From MTP4 sp052056915 (GTDB lineage: Archaea > Halobacteriota > Methanosarcinia > Methanosarcinales > Methanosarcinaceae): a stretch of DNA of 64,000 bases. The stretch lies in contig NZ_CP195119.1 of assembly GCF_052056915.1 (NCBI RefSeq), positions 2,232,001 through 2,296,000 on the forward strand. Direction: 5' to 3'. Positions 58,088 to 64,000 of this stretch are shown here, one piece after another. The notes below the pieces were generated by a model. The model had not been told where the DNA came from and did not search any database. It saw nothing but the letters and a program-made list of their open reading frames with translations. The translations under genes and the position numbers were made by a program. The first letter of the stretch is position 1. The number at the start of each line of letters is the position of its first letter.

Positions 58088-60145
58088 ATGAAAAATCCAG
58101 GGAAAAAATTTTACAGGAACCCGGAACCTTCCGCCGCAAAAAAAGCAGAATATGAAAGAAAAAAGAAGGGAAAAACCGGGACAAAAACCAGAGAAAAAAC
58201 CGGGACGAAAGCGGCAAAAGTTGCCAAATCTCCTATGCCCAACATACACAATGTACCCGTTTCAAAATTCCTCCCCATGAGCCTGGAAGAGGCAAAAGTG
58301 CGGGGCTGGGAAGAACTTGACATAATCCTTGTCACCGGGGATGCCTACGTGGACCACTCCAGTTTCGGGACCGCAATTGTGGGCAGGGTGCTTGAAGACG
58401 CGGGATTCAGGGTAGGGATTATTGCCCAGCCCCGCTGGGACAGCCCCGAGGATTTCAAAAAACTGGGGAAGCCCAGGCTCTTTTTTTCCGTAAGCGCAGG
58501 GAACACGGATTCCATGGTCAGCAACCTGACCGCAGGGCTGAAACCGCGGGCAAAGGACGCATACTCCCCCGGGGGCAAGCCAGGGCTTCGCCCTAACCGC
58601 GCCGTGATTATCTACTCGAACAGGATAAAGGAAGCCTGCCCTGACGTCCCTATCGTGCTAGGGGGAATTGAGGCATCCCTACGGCGCTTTGCCCACTACG
58701 ATTATCTATCGGATAAGGTAAGGCAGTCAATTCTGGCAGATGCCCCCGCCGACCTGCTGGTCTACGGCATGGGGGAACTGCAGATCACCGAGATTGCGAA
58801 GAGGCTGCAGGCAGGGGAAAACGTCAGGGAGATCCGGGACATCCCCGGCACTGCCTGGAAAATGGAAGTTAAGGAATGGAAGGCAAAAAAAGCCGAAAAT
58901 GACCCTTCCACTAAAGAATCCACTAAAGAATCCACTGAAGAATCCACTGAAGGATCCATTGAGGAACCCGCTGAAAAATTAACTGAAACGCACGTTGAAA
59001 TCCCCTCATTTACCGCAGTTTCCCAGGACAAAGCCGCTTTTGCAAAAGCCTTCCGCATGTACTTCCTGGAGCAGAACCCGGTCACGGGAAAAGGCGTTAT
59101 CCAGCCCCACCCCAAGACCGTGATCGTGCAGAACAGCCCCATGCGCCCCCTGAACGAAAAAGAACTGGACCACGTTTATGAATTGCCTTTCACAGGAGAA
59201 GCCCACCCCTCCTACAAAGAACACGTCCCTGCCCTTGAGATGGTCGAGTTTTCCCTGACAACACACAGGGGCTGCTTCGGCGGCTGCTCCTTCTGTTCCA
59301 TCACCCAGCACCAGGGGCGCATGATAGCGAGCCGGAGCATCGAGTCAGTCCTCAGGGAGGCAAAAAAGCTTACGGAAAAGCCGGGCTTCAAGGGCATAAT
59401 CAACGGGGTCGGCGGCCCCACTGCCAATATGTACGGCATGGACTGCAAAAGCTGGGAGAAAAAAGGCGCCTGCCTGGACAAAGCCTGCCTTCACCCCGGC
59501 ATCTGCCCTGCCCTGGACACGAGCCATCAAAAACTGCTCGAACTCATGCGCCACCTGCGGGAACTTCCCGGGGTCAAAAAGGTCTTTACCGGCTACGGCG
59601 TTCGCTACGACCTTGCCCTTAAAGACGAGGAGTATCTGGAAGAACTCTGCGCCCACCACATCAGCGGGCAGCTAAGGGTCGCCCCCGAACATTTCTCAAA
59701 ACGGGTCACGGATGCTATGTGCAAGCCTGACAGAGAAATCTACGAACGCTTTGCCGAAAAGTTCGAGACCCTCAACAAAAAATGCGGCAAGGAACAGTAC
59801 ATAGTTAACTATCTGATGTCCAGCCACCCGGGCTGCACCCTGGAAGACATGATCGAGATGGCCGAATACATGCGGGATCACGGCGGGTACACCGAACAGG
59901 TCCAGGACTTCACCCCCACCCCGATGACGGTATCCACCTGCATGTACTATACAGGGATCAACCCCTTCACCGGCAAAAAAGTCTACGTAGCGCGGGGCAA
60001 GAAAGAAAAAGCCATGCAAAGAGCCCTTATGCACTATAAGAATCCTGCAAACTACGACCTTGTATATGAGGCCCTGGAAAGAACGGGAAGGCTTGACCTT
60101 GTGGGAAATGCCTGGACCTGTTTGATAAGGAGAAGAAAAAGGTAA
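58088..60145 (+). CDS. YgiQ-family radical SAM protein
   Basis: This 685-aa protein has an N-terminal YgiQ domain (about 55-260: LDIILVTGDAYVDHSSFGTAIVGRVLEDAGF, VVLGGIEASLRRFAHYDY-like) and a radical SAM core with the cluster motif CFGGCSFC (about 398-405). The C-terminal YgiQ domain binds further metal (KACLHPGICPAL). The first 45 residues are Lys-rich. A 15-bp-repeat-derived STKESTKESTEESTEGSIEE insert lies at about residues 276-296. Function is unknown in the family. Confidence 0.92.
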   Translation: MKNPGKKFYRNPEPSAAKKAEYERKKKGKTGTKTREKTGTKAAKVAKSPMPNIHNVPVSKFLPMSLEEAKVRGWEELDIILVTGDAYVDHSSFGTAIVGRVLEDAGFRVGIIAQPRWDSPEDFKKLGKPRLFFSVSAGNTDSMVSNLTAGLKPRAKDAYSPGGKPGLRPNRAVIIYSNRIKEACPDVPIVLGGIEASLRRFAHYDYLSDKVRQSILADAPADLLVYGMGELQITEIAKRLQAGENVREIRDIPGTAWKMEVKEWKAKKAENDPSTKESTKESTEESTEGSIEEPAEKLTETHVEIPSFTAVSQDKAAFAKAFRMYFLEQNPVTGKGVIQPHPKTVIVQNSPMRPLNEKELDHVYELPFTGEAHPSYKEHVPALEMVEFSLTTHRGCFGGCSFCSITQHQGRMIASRSIESVLREAKKLTEKPGFKGIINGVGGPTANMYGMDCKSWEKKGACLDKACLHPGICPALDTSHQKLLELMRHLRELPGVKKVFTGYGVRYDLALKDEEYLEELCAHHISGQLRVAPEHFSKRVTDAMCKPDREIYERFAEKFETLNKKCGKEQYIVNYLMSSHPGCTLEDMIEMAEYMRDHGGYTEQVQDFTPTPMTVSTCMYYTGINPFTGKKVYVARGKKEKAMQRALMHYKNPANYDLVYEALERTGRLDLVGNAWTCLIRRRKR
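58905..58975. repeat. 15-bp repeat inside the YgiQ gene
   Basis: About five in-frame units of TCCACTAAAGAA/TCCACTGAAGAA type encode a Ser-Thr-Lys/Glu-Glu tract between two folded domains. Confidence 0.75.
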
Positions 60146-60175
60146 AAGGAGAAAAGGTTAGGGAAAGATGTAATT

Positions 60176-60403
60176 TTATAGCAACCTTTTCAGATCCTCT
60201 TTGTCCAGGCCGGTTTGATGAAGAATATCAAGAAGAGTACCTTTAGCAAGTCTTTTGTGCAAAGGCACCACTGTTCGATATACCTTTTCGGGAGTGATTT
60301 TTTGAAGTGAGACATGACTTCCTTTCTGTCTCACTATTACGAATCCTGCTTTTTGCAATGCAGTAACGAGTTTTTTTCCAGAAACGACCGGTAGTTTAGG
60401 CAT
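60176..60403 (-). CDS. hicA: HicA-family mRNA interferase toxin
   Basis: This 75-aa HicA has the dsRBD-like fold motifs VSGKKLVTALQKAGF, RQKGSHVSLQK (catalytic His in GSH) and VVPLHKRLAKGTLLDIL. It starts inside the end of hicB (8-nt overlap). HicA toxins cleave mRNA, and HicB neutralises them. An intact active-site His suggests a working toxin. Confidence 0.92.
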   Translation of the reverse strand: MPKLPVVSGKKLVTALQKAGFVIVRQKGSHVSLQKITPEKVYRTVVPLHKRLAKGTLLDILHQTGLDKEDLKRLL

Positions 60404-60611
60404 GGGCAACTTCCACAAAAGTGATATAAGGCTTGGACACTTTTTGCGGAAGATCTTCAACTCCAAAACTCTCGATGTACAGCTCTATGGCTTCTTTGAT
60501 ATTTTTTTCTGCTTCTTCAAGGCTTTCTCCCTGAGAAGTAACATTAAGCTCGGGACATCTTGCGATAAAGAAGTCGTCTTCTTTTGTAATAGATACGAGG
60601 AATTGTCTCAT
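60396..60611 (-). CDS. hicB: HicB-family antitoxin
   Basis: This 71-aa protein has the HicB pattern FFIARCPELNVTSQGESLEEAEKNIKEAIELYIE. It lacks an evident DNA-binding extension and is short compared with bacterial HicB proteins that carry one. GGAG lies six nt before the ATG at 60611. Gene order hicB-hicA with overlap is a common archaeal arrangement. Confidence 0.9.
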   Translation of the reverse strand: MRQFLVSITKEDDFFIARCPELNVTSQGESLEEAEKNIKEAIELYIESFGVEDLPQKVSKPYITFVEVAHA

Positions 60612-60733
60612 AGCTGGCTCCAAACCCGAATAGTTCTTAAAGCTTAGTTGGCGACCATTCTATTTTATTTTAGCGTAGATACGTATCCCAAGGCACCGGA
60701 AAGCCAAAACCCGGATTTTTTCTGGATTTTACT

Positions 60734-61015
60734 TCATCTCCCCTGGCACTCGCGCATGAAAGCCCTCATTTGCCCACTCAATGCTCCGCAGTAGAGATGC
60801 CAGGGCTTTTCCTTGACCTCAATTACCAGATGTTCTTCCCCGTCCCAGGTGAAGTGGGCAACTATCTCATTTCCTTCCATCACCCCGGAATTTCCGGGCG
60901 AGACCTCCAGACCGTATCCCTCAAGTTTCTTCTTCATACACTTAAATACGTCCGGAGTCACATTTTTAAACCTGATCCCCCGGCACCCTTCCTCTTCCAA
61001 TCTCCTTCCGGTCAT
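60734..61015 (-). CDS. Hypothetical protein of 93 aa
   Basis: I do not recognise the family. It has a mixed alpha/beta pattern: a helix with FKCMKKKLEGYGLEV, strands NEIVAHFTWDGEEHLVIEV, then a helix ALSGQMRAFMREC. AGGAAGG lies upstream of the ATG. The codon pattern is like its neighbours. It could be a small ligand-binding or nuclease-inhibitor-like fold, which is speculative. Confidence 0.7.
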   Translation of the reverse strand: MTGRRLEEEGCRGIRFKNVTPDVFKCMKKKLEGYGLEVSPGNSGVMEGNEIVAHFTWDGEEHLVIEVKEKPWHLYCGALSGQMRAFMRECQGR

Positions 61016-61376
61016 GTCCGGTTTCCTTCCTGTTTCCTCTTATTTTCCAGTATTCCAATCGGCTATCATAGGTAGCTGTGAATTCAGGGACGCATTAAAA
61101 ACAAAATGAAGTTAACTTTTCCACAAACTGTCCCGGTTTTTCTGCTGGCGTAGAACAAAGTATAGAATTTTATTAACACTTGGGACTATAAAAAAATGAC
61201 CTCAACCTAACCCTAAGCAGAATACGATAAAAGCCGGTGAAAAGAAAAAAAGAAAGCAGAAAAAATAAGCAAATTATATAATTTCAGGGAAAGTGCCCCT
61301 CATCAATTATATATTTGCATTTTCCTGCCGGAACAAAAAAATCCTTCTGAGACATCATTTTTTTGGCTTTTTTTAA
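61016..61376. other. Intergenic region, 3' flank of secreted protein 1
   Basis: No gene is seen. The right part (61234 onward) is the beginning of a duplicated unit of about 1.15 kb. Confidence 0.5.
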
Positions 61377-61946
61377 TTATTTACTTTTTTTGCAATTTGC
61401 TGGCTTTTCTTTGCAGTTTGCAGGTACGAAACGGATATAGTCAAATGAATGAAAGAGTTCCTGACCCTTACGGTCATATCCCCACATCTCAAATTTAATG
61501 GTTTTATCACTCTCATAATCGGCAGGATTAATATCGTCAAAGATATCCTGAGTCCTGAATTTCATTGTGAGATCCGGGCAACCATCGGGACCGATGTAAC
61601 TGCAATTTCCTCTGTACCAGACATAACTTACATGCCTTGTCACATCTTCAACGTTTAATTTTAAATACTCACGCGGGAAATCCCCGCAAAATTCATTATT
61701 CCAGCAGTCGGACTTTCCAACTTTAATTGCAACTTTAACTGTATAAGTATGGTCTTTTAAATACTCAGCTGTATATCCATCATACGAACATGCATATGCT
61801 ACAGGAAGCACCCCGTTGTTGCATACATTAATGGAATTCGGCCATGAACCCGGTTTGACATCAACGTCACAGGCTGAAGCGCCTGGTATGACAAACAGTA
61901 AAGCTAGCAATAATGCTAAAGGTACAGCAAATTTTCTACCTTTCAT
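61377..61946 (-). CDS. Secreted DVKPGSWPNS-motif protein, copy 1
   Basis: This 189-aa exported protein has a signal peptide (MKGRKFAVPLALLLALLFVIPGASA) followed by CDVDVKPGSWPNSINVCNNGVLPVAYAC, a motif common in surface proteins of archaea and bacteria. Cys residues are paired along the protein, suggesting disulfides. The C-terminus, FHSFDYIRFVPANCKEKPANCKK, is Lys-rich. GGGGGG lies seven nt before the ATG. Function is unknown. It is paralogous to the gene at 63017-63604. Confidence 0.82.
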   Translation of the reverse strand: MKGRKFAVPLALLLALLFVIPGASACDVDVKPGSWPNSINVCNNGVLPVAYACSYDGYTAEYLKDHTYTVKVAIKVGKSDCWNNEFCGDFPREYLKLNVEDVTRHVSYVWYRGNCSYIGPDGCPDLTMKFRTQDIFDDINPADYESDKTIKFEMWGYDRKGQELFHSFDYIRFVPANCKEKPANCKKSK

Positions 61947-63016
61947 ATTTATACCCCCCTTTGGACATAGGAACCAGAATAAACATTTTTTACAGAATTC
62001 GTGGAAGAAATGTTCATCTGATTTGTTTTTTTATACCAGTCGTTTTATACACATAGTAAAATAATACCGGTATGTAAAAAAGAATATGAGAAACAGAATT
62101 AATAAAAAATACTACTAAACATTGGTATTTTTTTAAAGAAAAATATAAAATTCTTTGAATCTGTAGAGTTCAAAAAGCTGATTTTCTTTGGAACGAATTT
62201 TCGGGTAAGATTTCAGGGGTTACATGCCTGGCTATCCCACGCTTTCAGTTTCGTTCCGCATACCCTGATCATCCTGAATCAGAAGCAAAATAACTTCCCG
62301 AAAACCTTCCCCTCTGGATCCTGAAAATGAGACGTTTTTAGAGAATCGTTCATTTTTTAAAAAGATATATTTTTAAGAGGCGAGGATGGGGGACTCCATG
62401 TCCCGGATTTTCCATGTTGTTTTTTTGAAAACTTGGGAGGGTTGGATGTTTGCCGCGCAACTCAACGGAAAGGAATACTGCCGAAAAGAAAATTTGGCCA
62501 TAACAAAAGTAGACTGGGGCCGGTCCTTTGCACATTCAAAAATACCAGAATTATCTAACACTTTACAGTATAAAAAATTAAGGGATTTTTTGAGAACAAT
62601 TCTAAAATTAACACCAAATTTTCGGAAAGACAGTATGATGGAATACGGGAAAATACATTTGCACCTTTTTCCTAGCTATATGAACCAAACTTAAGACATT
62701 AATCGAATCTATAACTTCTAAAAAATTCAAAAGCCTGGAAGCAATCAAAACAGATTAAACAGATGAAAGAACAGCATTTTGAAGGAGATGCCTGAAAAAT
62801 GTCCGGTGAAAAGAAAAAAGACAGGGCAGGAAAAGTAAGTAATTCCATGATATGAGGAAAGCATTGAAAGTCAATTCACACTTGTATTTTCCTGTCCGGA
62901 GTGACAATTTTCTGCCAAATTATCTTTTTTAGCTTTTCATTTTTTAGCTTCTCATTTTTAGCTTCTCATGTTTTAGCTTCTCATGTTTTAGCTTCTCATG
63001 TTTTAGCTTCTCATTT
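61947..63016. other. Intergenic region between duplicated units
   Basis: It contains the promoter region of copy 1, a hairpin-rich stretch (62370-62410, GGGAC/GTCCC) and the 3' flank of copy 2. The 102-codon plus-strand frame at 62386-62694 shows no family resemblance or ribosome-binding site and I do not call it. Confidence 0.5.
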
Positions 63017-63056
63017 TTAGCTTCTCATTTTTAGCTTCTCATGTTTTAGTTTCATA
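62925..63056. repeat. 14/15-bp tandem repeat, about 9 copies
   Basis: The unit is TTTTAGCTTCTCAT(G). It includes the final codons and stop (63017) of secreted protein copy 2, encoding its KLKHEKLKMRS tail. Confidence 0.93.
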
Positions 63057-63604
63057 GGATTGTCAACTTTGTCGCAATTTGCCGGCACGAAGCGGATACG
63101 GTCAAATGAATTAAAGAGTAAATTGTCGTCACAGTCGTATCCCCACATCTCAAATTCAATGGCTTTGCCTTCCTCATAATCAGCGGGATTAATACCGCCA
63201 AAGATGTCGTGGGTCCTGAATTTCATTGTGAGGTCCGGGTAACCATCAGGACAATAATCGGGACCTCCTCTGTCTACGACATAACTCACATGGCTTGTCA
63301 CATCTTCAATGTTGAGTTTTAAATCATCAGAGGAGAAGTTCTCACAAAACTCAACATCCCAGCCGCTGCCATTCTCAACTTTAATTGCAACCTGAATCTT
63401 ACAGGCATCATTTTTTAAATCCTCAGCTGTAAGACCTCTGTAGGGACATGCAAAAGCCACAGGAATAATCCCGTTATTGCACACATTGATGGAGTTGGGC
63501 CATGAGGCCGGTTTGACATCAACGGAGGACGCTGAGGCACCTGGTATTGAAACCAGTAAAGCCAGCAATAATGCTAAAGGTACGGCAAACCTTATCTTTT
63601 TTAT
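63017..63604 (-). CDS. Secreted DVKPGSWPNS-motif protein, copy 2 (start codon ATA)
   Basis: The mature part aligns with copy 1 throughout (SVDVKPASWPNSINVCNNGIIPVAFAC). The position aligned with the copy 1 ATG is ATA at 63602-63604, and the reading frame upstream of residue 1 of the conserved signal peptide is otherwise intact (KKIRFAVPLALLLALLVSIPGASA). GGGGG lies at the same distance upstream. Translation must use ATA or the in-frame TTG at 63568, which would truncate the signal peptide. The first Cys of copy 1 is replaced by Ser. It may be an early pseudogene. Confidence 0.7.
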   Translation of the reverse strand: MKKIRFAVPLALLLALLVSIPGASASSVDVKPASWPNSINVCNNGIIPVAFACPYRGLTAEDLKNDACKIQVAIKVENGSGWDVEFCENFSSDDLKLNIEDVTSHVSYVVDRGGPDYCPDGYPDLTMKFRTHDIFGGINPADYEEGKAIEFEMWGYDCDDNLLFNSFDRIRFVPANCDKVDNPMKLKHEKLKMRS

Positions 63605-64000
63605 AAGTATACCCCCTTTGGATAAAAGAACCAGTATAAATATTTTTCTTCAGATTTAATGGAAAAAATGTTCTACTGGCCCATATTTTATATAATAGTC
63701 GTTTTATACACATAATAAAATAATACCAGTATGTAAAAAAGGATATAAGAAACAAAATTTAGAAAAAACGCTACTGAACATTGATATCTGTTAAAAGAGA
63801 AAAGAATGAAATTCCTTAGAACTTTCAGTTTAAAAAAGCTGGTTTTCTTTGGAACCAATTTTCGAGTACGATTTCAGGCGGTAGGGCTTAAGGACATTAT
63901 ATAAAAGATGTGTTTTTAAGAGGCGAGGACAGGGAAGATCCCCTGCCCTGTATTTTTCATTTTAATTCCCATGGCACTGGTGTACGAAGTCCTGAATTTT
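63605..64000. other. Right-edge intergenic region
   Basis: It contains the promoter region of secreted protein copy 2 and, near 63893, a plus-strand TATA-like ATTATATAAAAG followed by an ACAGGG/CCCTGT hairpin and TTTTT. No gene can be supported before the window ends. Confidence 0.45.

Larger units (their letters stand above)
61234..63950. repeat. Tandem duplication of about 1.15 kb
   Basis: Units at about 61234-62400 and 62803-63950 share the gene, its promoter region (CGTTTTATACACATARTAAAATAATACC) and an upstream AAGAGGCGAGGA hairpin element. Divergence is moderate. Confidence 0.85.

Noticed and set aside
62386..62694. 102-codon plus-strand frame between the duplicated units
   Set aside because: It is not preserved in the other unit, has no recognisable motif and overlaps a hairpin-rich promoter region.
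62370..63950. Insertion sequence as the cause of the repeated hairpin elements at the right edge
   Set aside because: No transposase frame or target-site duplication is visible. A simple tandem duplication explains the repeats.

Overview
The window is a chromosomal segment of a Methanosarcina-like methanogenic archaeon. The evidence is archaeal rRNA with TATA-type promoters, a Fae-Hps fusion, the archaeal shikimate entry enzymes (ADH synthase and DHQ synthase II), a VAT/Cdc48 ATPase, SRP54, a split GMP synthase subunit A, an Mrp antiporter operon, FilR1-type and ArsR-type regulators, and many serine-, glutamate- and asparagine-rich surface lipoproteins. Gene density is low. AT-rich intergenic regions are unusually full of short tandem repeats. 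I do not assign a species.

Left part (1-10 kb, mostly minus strand): a soluble PAS/GAF sensor with a degenerate kinase core, two tandem HyuA-type hydantoinase/oxoprolinase paralogues, and a truncated metallophosphoesterase. Next comes a pair of about 0.4-kb structured non-coding RNA candidates (8259-8683 and 9303-9712, minus strand) flanking a 15-bp pentapeptide-type repeat. These RNAs carry repeated AAAAACG motifs that also fill the 16S rRNA leader near 54.6 kb.

10-26 kb (minus strand): a complete seven-gene mrpABCDEFG operon, a 1.5-kb gene-poor gap, two Hsp20 genes, a regulator-Cdc48 gene pair, a NosD-like beta-helix protein, a propeptide-like lipoprotein, a Zn-ribbon protein and a phosphoribosyltransferase. 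27-32 kb: a FilR1-type regulator, a chagasin-like lipoprotein, a small Cys-rich protein, two initiator tRNA-Met genes in a tandem duplication, SRP54 and guaAA.

33-45 kb (plus strand): an aromatic amino acid operon (ADH synthase, DHQ synthase II, aroD, aroE, tyrA), a HEAT-repeat protein, an O-methyltransferase-like protein and an iron-type ABC importer. 44.6-48.6 kb (minus strand): tpiA, fae-hps, nth, two tRNA-Cys genes and a Yip1-family membrane protein. 49-54.8 kb (minus strand): an rRNA operon 16S-tRNA-Ala-23S-5S with its promoter, processing stems and a broken 5S copy. 54.9-64 kb: leuA, tatD, an MBL-fold hydrolase, a YgiQ radical-SAM protein, a HicBA module, and a recent tandem duplication of a secreted Cys-containing protein in which the second copy has lost its ATG start codon.

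The observations I rate highest are the duplicated ncRNA family, which has a compensatory base-pair change, and the sequence motif it shares with the rRNA leader.
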